DNA of 64,000 nt from JBDHXE01 sp035445085 (GTDB lineage: Bacteria; Bacteroidota; Ignavibacteria; Kapaibacteriales; UBA2268). Shown in pieces: positions 17,471 to 27,078 of the stretch (position 1 is its first letter; every line of letters starts with the position of its first letter). The notes under the pieces are model-generated. The model searched no databases, was not told the DNA's origin, and saw only the letters and a program-made list of their open reading frames with translations. The stretch lies in contig DAOMQA010000012.1 of assembly GCA_035445085.1 (NCBI GenBank), positions 20,667 through 84,666 of the forward strand. The letters run 5' to 3'. The position numbers and the translations under genes are program-made.

Positions 17471-18175
17471 TTAGAATTTCCTCATTGATGTAATTAAAAT
17501 TGATAAAATAACCTTAATCATATAATATATAGACTTTAAGCCATTAATAGAAGACTTTCCCCCTTCTCGCTTATTCATTATTACGGGTACTTCTATTATA
17601 CGAAAACCTTTTTTTGCCATAATAATTACTAATTCTGGCTCAGGATAATCCTGAGGGTAACTTACTGCTAAATATTCTATTGCTCGCTTGCTATAAGCCC
17701 TAAAACCAGATGTATTATCACTAACCCGCTGACCGCTTATTGCTGCATTTAATAATTCAAAGACAAATATACCTACACGCCTCGAAAGCGTAGATTGGAA
17801 CCCTTGCTTATTAATAAATCTTGAGCCAATAACCATATCTGCCTTATATTCTGTTAATGCGTGTAGGAGCTTTTCTATTTCATTAGCGTTATGCTGTCCA
17901 TCACCGTCAAACTGTATCGCTATATCATAATTATATTTCTTTGCATACTTAAAACCAGTCTGAACGGCTCCGCCAATACCTAAGTTAATTTTTAAATTAA
18001 TTAAATTAACATTGGGCAAAGCACTTACTATGTGCGAAGTCGCATCGGTAGAACCATCATTAACCACTAAAATATCGACATCATTATCAATCGCAGACAA
18101 AGCACTAATTGTCTGTTTAATATTAGCTTCTTCATTGTATGCTGGAACAATAATTAATATCTTATTCATTCTCAT
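17471..18175 (-). CDS. Family 2 glycosyltransferase (polyprenyl-phosphate sugar transferase type)
   Basis: A 234-residue GT-A fold enzyme. It has the N-terminal IIVPAYNEE motif (residues 8-16), the VVNDGSTD nucleotide-binding Asp (near residue 40), GIGGAVQTG, and the metal-binding DGDGQH (residues 90-95). There is no membrane anchor, and it resembles dolichol-phosphate mannosyltransferase-like enzymes that charge a lipid carrier. The adjoining DUF2304 gene fits this. Donor and acceptor are unknown. Its start overlaps the upstream GT4 gene by 14 bases, which implies coupled translation; the two enzymes probably work on the same surface glycan (inference). Confidence 0.88.
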   Translation of the reverse strand: MRMNKILIIVPAYNEEANIKQTISALSAIDNDVDILVVNDGSTDATSHIVSALPNVNLINLKINLGIGGAVQTGFKYAKKYNYDIAIQFDGDGQHNANEIEKLLHALTEYKADMVIGSRFINKQGFQSTLSRRVGIFVFELLNAAISGQRVSDNTSGFRAYSKRAIEYLAVSYPQDYPEPELVIIMAKKGFRIIEVPVIMNKREGGKSSINGLKSIYYMIKVILSILITSMRKF

Positions 18176-19274
18176 TCCTCTCGAATAATTCTATCAACAT
18201 AGTCGATTCTATATCCTTGGTTAAGTGTGTAAAGGCATATTTTTTTGCCCTCTCAGCCCTATCTTTATAATAATTATAATTATCTAATACCGCTTCAATC
18301 TTTTGCCTTAGTATATTACTTTCATTACTTTTGATTACTTCCGCAAATTCGCCTTGATTTGTAATCTCTAAACTTCCACCTACATCTGTCGCAATTATTG
18401 GCACCCCACTCATCATTGCTTCAATTGTAACCAAGCCATAAGATTCGGAAAAAGAAGTAAGCAAAAATAAATCCAGCGATGCATAAATATTTCCTATATC
18501 AGTTCTAAAATCAATAAACTTTACTCTATTCGTTAGATTATTCTTCTCAATAAAGTCTAACAACTCTTGGTAATATTCTTTACCTTCGTTTATGGTTTGC
18601 TCTCCTACTATTAGCAATAATATATTTTTATTTTTCATTTTATTTATTGCTTCTAAAGCCACCATCTGCCCTTTTTGGTAATCTATCCTGCCGATTATGC
18701 CAACTACAAATTGTTTATTGCAAATTTGTAAATTTTGCTTTGCTTCCTCCTTAGTGAGCATATTTATAAATCTTTGATGGTTTATACCATAAAAGATTTT
18801 TTTTATTCTATCCTTAGGATAATGCGTTAATTCTGATACTTCTTGTATTAGTTTAGTTGTCGGCACTATCCAATTATCAAACTGCTTGTATCTAAATGTG
18901 TGGAGAAAGTCTTGGCGTTTGCCACCAAGCTGCAAATTCTGATGAAAATAGCACTTTATGTTTCTTGACATTAATTTCACTAATGAAATACAATTGGTAT
19001 CTCTATTCGAGAACACCAGCAGATGTTTAATATTGTTAATTGTTAATAAAGTGTTTATTTGATATGCAGATAAAACATCAAAATACTTGCCTGGCTTTTT
19101 AATGCACACTACTGTTAGAGAATTTTGCATTGCAAGCTCATATATCATAGAATTTTGTATTGTGATTATAAGTATTTCATATCCTTTTGACTTAAATTCT
19201 ATTGCCAAATTAATTAAGTTTAATTCCAAGCCACCCCTTGAAGGTGAAGTACAATAGAATGATATTCGTTGCAT
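18162..19274 (-). CDS. GT4-like glycosyltransferase (GT-B fold)
   Basis: A 370-residue two-Rossmann-domain enzyme. The N-terminal acceptor domain has a glycine-rich loop near residues 10-17 (SPSRGGLE); the C-terminal half carries VGIIGRIDYQKG near the hinge and the donor-binding FSESYGLVTIEAMMSG with the E-x7-E pair, followed by GVPIIATDVGG. These mark a retaining nucleotide-sugar transferase of family 4. It heads the GT4-GT2-DUF2304-AraC operon. The 251 bases between it and the T9SS gene hold no recognisable promoter motif or gene. Confidence 0.9.
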   Translation of the reverse strand: MQRISFYCTSPSRGGLELNLINLAIEFKSKGYEILIITIQNSMIYELAMQNSLTVVCIKKPGKYFDVLSAYQINTLLTINNIKHLLVFSNRDTNCISLVKLMSRNIKCYFHQNLQLGGKRQDFLHTFRYKQFDNWIVPTTKLIQEVSELTHYPKDRIKKIFYGINHQRFINMLTKEEAKQNLQICNKQFVVGIIGRIDYQKGQMVALEAINKMKNKNILLLIVGEQTINEGKEYYQELLDFIEKNNLTNRVKFIDFRTDIGNIYASLDLFLLTSFSESYGLVTIEAMMSGVPIIATDVGGSLEITNQGEFAEVIKSNESNILRQKIEAVLDNYNYYKDRAERAKKYAFTHLTKDIESTMLIELFERNENE

Positions 19275-19525
19275 TAATTAATACTTAAAAATATTTTAAA
19301 CAATATTATACATTCCCACTTTGTTATATAAAATAGGATTTGTCCATTTGAACAAAAATAGCACTATTTAATTTAACGATTATTAAGATTTTAAAGTGCT
19401 TATTTTAGATTATATTCAATATAAGATATGACTATAGTGGCAACATATACTAAGCTTCTTTTTTGTTGTTATTTGCTCTTACTTGCAAACCTATTTGAAG
19501 AAGATTATTCAGCTTCTAACCTTTT

Positions 19526-22500
19526 TTACTTATAAATTAAAACTTTTTCGATTTTACTAAATGGACCCGAACTTAATTTTATAAAATATACCCCATTACT
19601 TAAATTAAGAGCATTAAATTCCGCCGTATACTCACCAACATTCAATACTCCATAATCATCATCAAAAATTAGCTCTCCACTTAAATTATATATATTTATG
19701 TTACAGTTTGCCTTAATGCCTATTCCAAATTTTGCAGTCAATTTATTATCTGCAAAAATAGTCGTTAGTGAATATTTAGTATCGCTAACATCAAATTGCC
19801 TTAGATTGCTCGCACACTCTTCTTTGATTGTAATTCTTGCCATCGATTTGCGTAAATCCACGCACTTGTTATCAGCAACTAATGAGCTAATAATAATATC
19901 AGAATAATTTAGAGAATCGTTAGGATAGTATGTATCAAAAAAAACTTCTATTAATTCTGTAGCTTGGTTTATTTGGCTTCCATCTAAAGATTTGATACGT
20001 ATATTAATTATTCCACTCTTTTCATTTTGTGCTTGATATATAAATTTACCTTCTAAGTTATCAGCTATTCTAATCATAGATAAGTTTGCTTTAATTGCTT
20101 TGGGATTATATTCTATATTAAAACTTATATCATTAATATGTGTATTCTGATTAAATTCCTTGGCGTCCAAATTTACTTTTATTGATACTTGTTGCCCTAT
20201 TTGACTTGTTTGCTCAATAGGTGTAACAAATGTATTCACTCTATAAGCAACAGACCTTGCAGTTATTTGACCGCTTTTAGCTACATCGGGATTTTCTTTC
20301 GTTCTTGCTATTAAATTCGTTATTTTATCTATTTGAGATAAAGGTTTAAACTCTATTTTTACTTCTTTTTGCTTATTAGGCTCCAAAGTAAAGCCCTTCT
20401 CCACATCATCGTCTGCTAAGAATGATAATTCCGATGCGTATTCACTAAACTCAAGCGGGTAAAAATGAAGTTCTGTATTACCATTGTTCCGAATGATATT
20501 TGTTAAAGTAATCTTAGAATTAATACAAGTTTCGCCAATTGAATTACTAACGGAAAAATCTTGCTCTATGCCATAGCCTTTGATTGTAAAAGTAGATTGA
20601 ACGTATTCATCAGAAATTACAGATAGATTTGCATACTTATCGCCAATTTCATTAGGAGCAAAGGCTATCGGTAAATAAAAAGACTCGCCCGGAGCTAATT
20701 TAATTGGGAATTGTAGCTTTGCTTTGTCATACTTTAGCCCCATTTTGCTATATCCCAGCCAGCTATCGCTTATATTATCATCGATTGACTTTATATCAAA
20801 AATCACTACCGTATCGGCATACTGCCACTCATCATAAGATTGGTTGCGTATTCTTAATTGCATAATCTTTGGATTATTGTAATTCTGAATCATTACAGTA
20901 TCAAAATCTAATATGCTTGAGCTTAGTTGTGGCACAATACCAATACCGGTTAAATTTGCTTGCGTTTTATTATTAAATTCATCCGTAATCTCTAACTTTA
21001 TATGGCTTGTTCCAACTTGATCTGGTCTAAATGATATTGGAAGAATATATTTTTCACCTTGTGCTATTGTTAGATTGTTTATTTGCATAAAATTCACTTC
21101 AAAGCTTTCGGGCTTTTCTTGTTCTAATAATTCATATTTTGTAATCTTTAAATTTTTGCTTCCCTTATTTAATATTACAAACCCCTTCTCTACATTTCCC
21201 GGCAAATAGGGACCTGCTGGAATATCATTCCTATGGATTCTGCGTTTCCCCCAATCTAAGGAACTGCATACTAAGCCCGGTAATATTCCTCTTGCGTTTA
21301 ACAAGCATACATTGTCTTGTAATTTTGCATCACTTACAAATTGAATCGAATCAGTATACTTTTGCTCACCTCTAACAACAAACGTTACACTAAACTCAAA
21401 GCTTGAACCTGGTTCAATAAATAAGGGCTCAATTGGGTCGATAACTCTGCCGAAATCTACCTCAAAATCACTATTATTCGGTAGCTTGTAACCATTTATC
21501 ACTAAATTAGAAACGCCTTTATTATAAATAAGTGCTTTTTTATTGATAGTCGAACCGATAATATTGTCTCCAAAGTCTACATCGCTTACTTCAATAATTG
21601 GGCTACCTACGTTAGCTTCTAACCTAACTTTATATACTACTCCGCAACTATCGCTTATACCTAATGAATCATAAACATTGCCGTCTGATAAGGCAGCAAA
21701 CCTAACATTGATACTCTTAGCAGTATGTGCAGGTATAGTAAATGGGTTTGTATTTATTATTTCAAATCCACGATTAGCGTATAGTAATTGTAAACCTGAA
21801 ATATTAACTTCCTTATCCGAATTATTATTAAGTTGTATTTCTTTTTCAGCACTCTGCCCTATTTTGAAAGAGCCAAATTGCTCTACTCCTTTGTCAAATT
21901 TCACTTGAGAAGGGAAATACTCTATTATTGCATCTATATCGTTTGAAGCAAAGTCCCAAAACTTTATTTTAGCCTTTGCATATTGGTTAATATCTTGTAC
22001 TTTTAGCTTCCAATTTACTTTTTTTTGTTTGCCCGGAATTATATTATCAATTTCAATTAATTTTATATTTTCAGATTCATTACTTAAGAATAAATGCCCT
22101 CCGATATTAGATGGTAATGAAGCCTTGTCAGCTACATCTTCACAATAGCCCTCTATTAGTCCATCGCATTTTTGCTGCCAACTTACAATAGGTGCTGTAT
22201 CATCTGTAGAGTTAATATCAACAAGGTTGAGCCCAACTGGCATACCATAAGATAAAGTGTTTTTGTTGCCATATATTTCGGCAAAGTATGGCTTATCTGA
22301 TGTAATAGAATAAGAACCCTCGTTTTTAATTTCTAATGTTACTGATGCAAAGTTTTTTCCATTTATAGAATTTAATTTTTGCACAGACAAGAGCTTCATA
22401 TCTTTTACTTTACTTACCACTGTATTAGATAGCTTTATTTGGTATAATAGTAAGGAATCTGACAAGTTCCCTGATTCGTCTGTTTCTGTGATTATATTTA

Positions 22501-23716
22501 TATAATGCCCCGAAAAGTCTCCATAAGAATTGGAATAAATAGAAAAGAACATTGATTTGCTATATTGTTCGTAAGAACTTACAACTTGCTTAAAAGTGCC
22601 ACCTTGTGGTATTGGCAGACCGTCTTCTTCGGTTCCAGTAGAATAAGATACGACATAAATATCTTTGTTTGATTGCACTGCAAATAGTTTATCATTACTT
22701 ATATCTGATAGCCTTACTTCGAGATAAGCATCATCTTTGACTCCAACAAGGTTGGTAATTGTCCCAACAGGATAGTTATTTATTGTAATATCAGTATTAG
22801 CTTCCTTAGCATAAATTCTGATTAGTTTACTATTTTTTCTGTTAAAATTGTTTGCTATCAAGTAAGTCTTAGACCATGCCCTTGTAGGTATCTCCATCTC
22901 AACTGTATAATTCCCAGACTTAACGCCTAATGGCACATTTGAATATTGATTTGCACTTACAATTGAAACGGGCAAATCAGACTTTATCCTACTTCCACTC
23001 AAGTCCGCACCTTTCCCGCTAGTAGATATTACCCATACATCTCCCTTTTGTAATATTCTACGAACGCTATTCCCCACTTCTAAGCCATCAGAAGTTTTTG
23101 AATTAATATTACCTCCCATAGTAAATTCAATCTCATTGTCATCATACGGAGAAATAATAGTAGTAATAGCTGGTAAACTATTTAAAGATGGATAATAAGA
23201 AACTGGATCGTTGTATGTAGAGAGAGAGTATTCCCTACCCAACAAGTGTGCAGGATAAGCCAAGAAGGACTCAATTGAATTATTGTACATCACCATTACG
23301 TAACAAGAAAATGCTATATCGCTACTTATTTGTATTGCAGCATTTTTATAAATATTACTTTCAATAGGTAAGTTCTCGCCAGTTTTGATATAAGGCTGTG
23401 CAACATCAGGACTTAATATACACTCTGCTAATACGCCAGCTTTTACTTCTAAGTCTTTTTTATAGTTTTTACTCTGTACTTTAAGGTTTATTTTACCATC
23501 AGCCAATGGCATTAGATACACACGAATCGTATTGGAACTATTCTGTAAATTATCAGTTAATGGCGGAGGGATAGATATGAAAAATTCGTTGCCAAAGTTA
23601 TTCTTACCAATATCATTTACTATGTTATTTAAGAGCATTTGCTTATCATCTGCCTTAGCAGATAAGTACACAGCTACCAACAACAGCACTACGGTATAAA
23701 TAAATCTTAATTTCAT
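19526..23716 (-). CDS. T9SS-secreted surface protein with IgGFc-binding-like, choice-of-anchor D and cohesin-like regions
   Basis: A 1396-residue secreted protein. The reading frame extends upstream to 23788, but the ATG at 23716 starts a clear signal peptide (MKLRFIYTVVLLLVAVYLSAKA), so it is chosen. Regions in order: an IgGFc-binding-like beta domain (about 130-400, with VSIVSANQYSN), several choice-of-anchor D/ASH-like Ig repeats (about 600-1130, with VDFGDNIIGS and KSINVRFAA), a cohesin-like beta region (about 1150-1290), and a C-terminal T9SS type A sorting tail (last 80 residues, with INIYNLSGELI and LSNGVYFIKL). It is probably exported by the T9SS and attached to the cell surface as an adhesin-like protein. 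No enzymatic motif is visible. Confidence 0.85.
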   Translation of the reverse strand: MKLRFIYTVVLLLVAVYLSAKADDKQMLLNNIVNDIGKNNFGNEFFISIPPPLTDNLQNSSNTIRVYLMPLADGKINLKVQSKNYKKDLEVKAGVLAECILSPDVAQPYIKTGENLPIESNIYKNAAIQISSDIAFSCYVMVMYNNSIESFLAYPAHLLGREYSLSTYNDPVSYYPSLNSLPAITTIISPYDDNEIEFTMGGNINSKTSDGLEVGNSVRRILQKGDVWVISTSGKGADLSGSRIKSDLPVSIVSANQYSNVPLGVKSGNYTVEMEIPTRAWSKTYLIANNFNRKNSKLIRIYAKEANTDITINNYPVGTITNLVGVKDDAYLEVRLSDISNDKLFAVQSNKDIYVVSYSTGTEEDGLPIPQGGTFKQVVSSYEQYSKSMFFSIYSNSYGDFSGHYINIITETDESGNLSDSLLLYQIKLSNTVVSKVKDMKLLSVQKLNSINGKNFASVTLEIKNEGSYSITSDKPYFAEIYGNKNTLSYGMPVGLNLVDINSTDDTAPIVSWQQKCDGLIEGYCEDVADKASLPSNIGGHLFLSNESENIKLIEIDNIIPGKQKKVNWKLKVQDINQYAKAKIKFWDFASNDIDAIIEYFPSQVKFDKGVEQFGSFKIGQSAEKEIQLNNNSDKEVNISGLQLLYANRGFEIINTNPFTIPAHTAKSINVRFAALSDGNVYDSLGISDSCGVVYKVRLEANVGSPIIEVSDVDFGDNIIGSTINKKALIYNKGVSNLVINGYKLPNNSDFEVDFGRVIDPIEPLFIEPGSSFEFSVTFVVRGEQKYTDSIQFVSDAKLQDNVCLLNARGILPGLVCSSLDWGKRRIHRNDIPAGPYLPGNVEKGFVILNKGSKNLKITKYELLEQEKPESFEVNFMQINNLTIAQGEKYILPISFRPDQVGTSHIKLEITDEFNNKTQANLTGIGIVPQLSSSILDFDTVMIQNYNNPKIMQLRIRNQSYDEWQYADTVVIFDIKSIDDNISDSWLGYSKMGLKYDKAKLQFPIKLAPGESFYLPIAFAPNEIGDKYANLSVISDEYVQSTFTIKGYGIEQDFSVSNSIGETCINSKITLTNIIRNNGNTELHFYPLEFSEYASELSFLADDDVEKGFTLEPNKQKEVKIEFKPLSQIDKITNLIARTKENPDVAKSGQITARSVAYRVNTFVTPIEQTSQIGQQVSIKVNLDAKEFNQNTHINDISFNIEYNPKAIKANLSMIRIADNLEGKFIYQAQNEKSGIINIRIKSLDGSQINQATELIEVFFDTYYPNDSLNYSDIIISSLVADNKCVDLRKSMARITIKEECASNLRQFDVSDTKYSLTTIFADNKLTAKFGIGIKANCNINIYNLSGELIFDDDYGVLNVGEYTAEFNALNLSNGVYFIKLSSGPFSKIEKVLIYK

Positions 23717-23955
23717 ATCATTTCTTAATAAAAAGTTATAGTATTGCACTACCCACCTATAAGTACAATCATAATATAAAAAAATCATAAATATTTCTTT
23801 ATATTATCAAACCTTAAAATAAGCAAAATAAAGGAATTAACAAAAAAAACTATATTGCCTACAAAATACTTTATTTGTCATCTTGTCAATTTGCGCAGTG
23901 TTATACATTAGAAAATATATTATATTATTCAGAATAGTATTAAGTACTTCACCTT

Positions 23956-24000
23956 AAAAAAATAAGAAGTTACATCTTTGTTATGACGTAACTTCTTATT
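23956..24000 (-). terminator. Terminator after efp
   Basis: A perfect 13-base stem (23961-23973 with 23988-24000, AATAAGAAGTTAC and complement) with a 14-base loop, followed on the minus strand by a T run (complement of 23956-23960). It starts 26 bases beyond the efp stop. The rest of 23717-23955 is AT-rich leader of the T9SS gene without a recognised motif. Confidence 0.88.
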
Positions 24001-24026
24001 TCTCAAAAGCCAATAGAATATGATTG

Positions 24027-24590
24027 TTATTCTTTCACTCTATCTAAATAATCACCTGTAGCCGTATCAACACGCACTAAATCACCCTCATTAACAAAGA
24101 TAGGAACATTAATTGTAGCTCCAGTCTCAGTAGTAGCTGGCTTTAAAACGTTAGTAGCAGTATCACCCTTAAGTCCAGGTTCTGTATGTGCTATTCTCAA
24201 ATTCACATTTGGAGGCAAATCCACACCTAATACGCTATTTTCTTCAAAAGAAATCTGAACATCTTGATTTTCTTTCAAAAATCTAATCGGTTCACCTAAT
24301 ACCTCTTCTTGAACATGAATTTGTTCGTAAGTTTCTTGATCCATAAATACCAACATATTACCTTCGCGGTATAAATATTGGAAAGGTTTCTTTTCGACTC
24401 TTACAAATTCTATTGATTCGCCAGAACGGTAGCGGTTTTCCATTAATCTACCAGTACGGATTACTCGCATCTTTACTTGATAAAATGCTCTTAAGTTTCC
24501 CGGAGTTCTGTGCGTTGATTCTAATACTTGTGCTAATTCACCATTAAATTTAATAAATGCACCGGGTCTTAAATCTGCTGTAGTTCCCAT
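24027..24590 (-). CDS. efp: Translation elongation factor P, Chlorobi-type loop
   Basis: A 187-residue three-domain EF-P (KOW-like 1-63, OB domains about 65-127 and 130-187, ending RVDTATGDYLDRVKE). EF-P enters the ribosomal E site and rescues ribosomes stalled at proline runs. The tip loop reads HRTPGNLRAFYQ: Asn32 stands where E. coli EF-P has the modified Lys34, as I recall for Chlorobium EF-P. Neither the EpmA beta-lysyl-lysine, the EarP rhamnosyl-Arg nor the 7-hydroxy-lysine systems would use Asn at that place. Arg34 two residues later is another polar loop residue. The gene ends before a strong terminator and is 138 bases downstream of the AIM24 gene. Confidence 0.97.
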   Translation of the reverse strand: MGTTADLRPGAFIKFNGELAQVLESTHRTPGNLRAFYQVKMRVIRTGRLMENRYRSGESIEFVRVEKKPFQYLYREGNMLVFMDQETYEQIHVQEEVLGEPIRFLKENQDVQISFEENSVLGVDLPPNVNLRIAHTEPGLKGDTATNVLKPATTETGATINVPIFVNEGDLVRVDTATGDYLDRVKE

Positions 24591-24728
24591 AATTTTCTTT
24601 TTAAATTTTTGAAAAAATAATTGTGTATTGAAGTATTATATATCAAAATATTTTTACCTTATATTCTACTACAAAACTCCAATTACAATAGCTACTTATG
24701 TACGCTTTTTAATCACTATATTGCTTAT

Positions 24729-25406
24729 CTAAGAAGTCTTCGTTGGCAACATATTTGATATTAAATGGGCAAAGGCTGGTAAATTCCTTGTCTGTAGCCA
24801 CAGCTTACCAGGACCAGTATACTCACATACTAAGCCCTCGCCAGACGCTAAAGACGAAAAGATACCCTTTGCTACCCTTTTTACTGTATAGGATATGTTA
24901 CTATCAAACGCTACAATATGCCCAGTATCAACAATAATAGATTCACCTGCCTTAAGCTCTCTTTCAACAATCTTACCGTATGAGCTTAAGAACAAGTTGC
25001 CACTACCAGCTATTTCTTGAAGGAAAAGACCCTCACCAGATACCATAGCTCTTAAAGAACCCTTTGCGGATAGCTTCAATCCTAAATCGCCTGCCAAATA
25101 AGCTCCACCTTGCGCAAATATCACTTGCTGGTTTAATTTAATATGTAATATATCGCCCATTGTCGTTGGCGCTAATATTAATTCCGCATTTGAACTATTT
25201 GCTGTAAATACCGAACCAAACAAAGACTCTCCCCCAACCGCCGCCTTTAAAGTTCCTATAAGTCCTTTTCCAGACGACTTGGCTTCTAACGAAACATTGG
25301 GAGACATAGCCAACATAGCACCGCTTTCGGCTCTGAATGATTCCCCGCTATTCATTAGTACCTTTAAAGTAGTAAATACAGGTTCATTCTCAATTATAAA
25401 TTGCAT
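24729..25406 (-). CDS. AIM24 family (TIGR00266) protein
   Basis: A 225-residue, mostly beta protein, glycine-rich. It has the family's repeated GEGLFLQEIAGSGNLFLSSYG and AVGGESLFGSVFTA motifs and the early ESGAMLAMSPNVSLE segment. The family, related to mitochondrial AIM24, forms a tryptophan-RNA-binding attenuator-like beta fold; bacterial function is unknown. No signal peptide or membrane helix is visible, so it is cytoplasmic. It lies 26 bases downstream of the cyclophilin gene in the same direction and probably shares its transcript. Confidence 0.85.
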   Translation of the reverse strand: MQFIIENEPVFTTLKVLMNSGESFRAESGAMLAMSPNVSLEAKSSGKGLIGTLKAAVGGESLFGSVFTANSSNAELILAPTTMGDILHIKLNQQVIFAQGGAYLAGDLGLKLSAKGSLRAMVSGEGLFLQEIAGSGNLFLSSYGKIVERELKAGESIIVDTGHIVAFDSNISYTVKRVAKGIFSSLASGEGLVCEYTGPGKLWLQTRNLPAFAHLISNMLPTKTS

Positions 25407-25432
25407 TGTAGCACCTTTTTAAAACACTTTGA

Positions 25433-26017
25433 TTATTTGATTTTTCTAATTTTCATTTCTACCTTTTCTAAAGGACAATCTCTTGGGTCGCGTGGAGTGT
25501 TCACTATTTTATCAGCAACTTCTATTCCGCTCACTACTTTGCCATAAGCTGAGTACTGTCCATCTAAGTGAGGAGCATCTGAAGTCATAATAAAGAATTG
25601 GGAAGAAGCAGAATTGGGATCTTGGCTTCTTGCAGCAGATAAAATGCCTCTCACGTGTTTTGTCTTATTAAATTCAGCCGGAACTCGAGTTTGGCTTGGA
25701 TCGCCCATGCCCCAAGTATTTTTAGGTTTATCCTTTGTATTTGGGTCGCCCCCTTGTATCATAAAACCAGGTATTACTCTATGAAAAGCGCAACCATCAT
25801 AAAACTTAACTGATACTAAAGAATCAAAGTTTGCTACGTGCTTTGGCGCTACATCTGGAAACAATTCTACTACCATTTTACCTAATTCTTTACCACTTTG
25901 TGTTACGGTTATTTCGTAACGATAATCATTTGCCTTTGCTTCTGCGGCATCCATTTTAAATACTCCAAAAATTAATAATATGCTGACAACAGCAATGTTT
26001 AAAAATACTTTTACCAT
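25433..26017 (-). CDS. Secreted cyclophilin-type peptidyl-prolyl isomerase
   Basis: A 194-residue protein with an N-terminal hydrophobic signal (about residues 5-20, ending before AEAKAND) and a complete cyclophilin domain: CAFHRVIPGFMIQGGDP with catalytic R80 and F85/Q88, SSQFFIMT (138-145), and HLDGQYSAYGKV near residue 150-161. The canonical Trp of cyclosporin-binding cyclophilins is replaced by Tyr (Y155), as in many bacterial forms. It catalyses cis-trans proline isomerisation, here probably in the periplasm. A TATATTTG element lies upstream on the minus strand (26075-26082). The gene heads a possible unit with AIM24 and efp. Confidence 0.93.
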   Translation of the reverse strand: MVKVFLNIAVVSILLIFGVFKMDAAEAKANDYRYEITVTQSGKELGKMVVELFPDVAPKHVANFDSLVSVKFYDGCAFHRVIPGFMIQGGDPNTKDKPKNTWGMGDPSQTRVPAEFNKTKHVRGILSAARSQDPNSASSQFFIMTSDAPHLDGQYSAYGKVVSGIEVADKIVNTPRDPRDCPLEKVEMKIRKIK

Positions 26018-26074
26018 AAGGTACTCCTATTAATATTATTTATTATAAAAATTCTTTTTCTAATATCCATTTCA

Positions 26075-26082
26075 CAAATATA
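26075..26082 (-). promoter_or_regulatory. Possible -7 element for the cyclophilin gene
   Basis: Reading the minus strand, TATATTTG occurs 58 bases before the start codon of the cyclophilin gene, matching TAnnTTTG. The -33 part is weak (an ATTG about 15 bases further upstream). Confidence 0.4.
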
Positions 26083-26224
26083 CTGTTAAATTCCTAACAA
26101 TAATTTTTAGAAGACGAATAAAAAATAATTTTATAACCATTTTATAAGTACTTATAGCTCATTTGTTAAATATTATTCAAACTTGTTCCTATAATTTAAC
26201 ATTTAAATAACTATTAAGCGTTAA

Positions 26225-26255
26225 TTTGTTATTAATGAAACTTATATTATATTTG
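26225..26255 (+). promoter_or_regulatory. Promoter of the GT2 gene at 26326
   Basis: TTTG at 26225-26228, 19-base spacer, TATATTTG at 26248-26255: a full match to the Bacteroidota consensus. It leaves a leader of about 65 bases before the GTG start at 26326. The 308-base region 26018-26325 holds this and the cyclophilin promoter, nothing else recognisable. Confidence 0.7.
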
Positions 26256-26325
26256 TTATCTTGTGAAGTTGCTTTGAGCTTATTGTTTTGAAGCGAAGAT
26301 TTATGTTAAGAAAAAGGAATTCTAA

Positions 26326-27021
26326 GTGACTGATGTTTCAATAGTTATACCAGCATACAAAGAGGAGGACCGCCTCTCAGCTTCGCTACATAAAATTATT
26401 CAATACTTCGACTCCACTCTTTATAGGTACGAAATTATTGTTGTGGACGATGGCAGCAAAGACAGAACTGCTGAAATAGCTTCCTCATTCTCAAACGTTA
26501 AAGTATTAGTACAAGAGCAGAATCAGGGCAAAGGAGCAGCAGTAAGGCGTGGTATGTTATATGCCTCGGGCAGCTTTAGACTATTTAGCGATGCAGATTT
26601 ATCAACCCCTATATATGAATTTGAGAGATTATACTCGCAATTTCAAGATGGCTATGATATTGTTATTGGTAACCGCGCTTTAGATTATTCAATGATAAAG
26701 GTGCATCAACCCTTTTATAGAGAGTTTATGGGCAAAATGTTTAACAAGATTGTTCAAGCTCTTGTAGTCAAGGGTATATCAGATACTCAATGCGGATTTA
26801 AGGGAATGAGCGCAAAAGCGGCACAAGATATTTTTTCTCGAAGCAAGATTGATGGCTTTGGGTTTGATGTAGAAATGTTGTTTATAGCAAATTCGTTAAA
26901 CTACAAAATTCAACAGGTGGCAGTAGAGTGGTACAATGATGACCGTAGCAAAGTTAGTCCAATTAAAGATTCTATCAAAATGTTTAATGAAATCTTAAGA
27001 ATTAGGCGACTTCATAAATAG
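26326..27021 (+). CDS. Family 2 glycosyltransferase (dolichyl-phosphate glucosyltransferase-like)
   Basis: A 231-residue GT-A enzyme. It begins with GTG at 26326 (AAAAAGGA ribosome site 8 bases upstream), giving the usual start VSIVIPAYKEEDRL. The donor and metal motifs are VVDDGSKD (near residue 42) and SDADLSTP (near residue 89), and SDTQCGFKGM plus DGFGFDVEML are diagnostic of the DPG/GtrB-like branch that loads polyprenyl phosphate with a sugar. No C-terminal membrane helices are present, unlike GtrB. It is a single-gene unit ahead of a convergent envelope operon. Confidence 0.9.
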   Translation: MTDVSIVIPAYKEEDRLSASLHKIIQYFDSTLYRYEIIVVDDGSKDRTAEIASSFSNVKVLVQEQNQGKGAAVRRGMLYASGSFRLFSDADLSTPIYEFERLYSQFQDGYDIVIGNRALDYSMIKVHQPFYREFMGKMFNKIVQALVVKGISDTQCGFKGMSAKAAQDIFSRSKIDGFGFDVEMLFIANSLNYKIQQVAVEWYNDDRSKVSPIKDSIKMFNEILRIRRLHK

Positions 27022-27078
27022 AAGAAACAACTATTAATAATTAGCTTGTAATATGTTACTTATTCTCAATGTTTTCTT

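Noticed and set aside
23717..23788. Extended start of the T9SS protein
   Set aside because: It would put 24 residues before the signal peptide; the ATG at 23716 gives a standard one.
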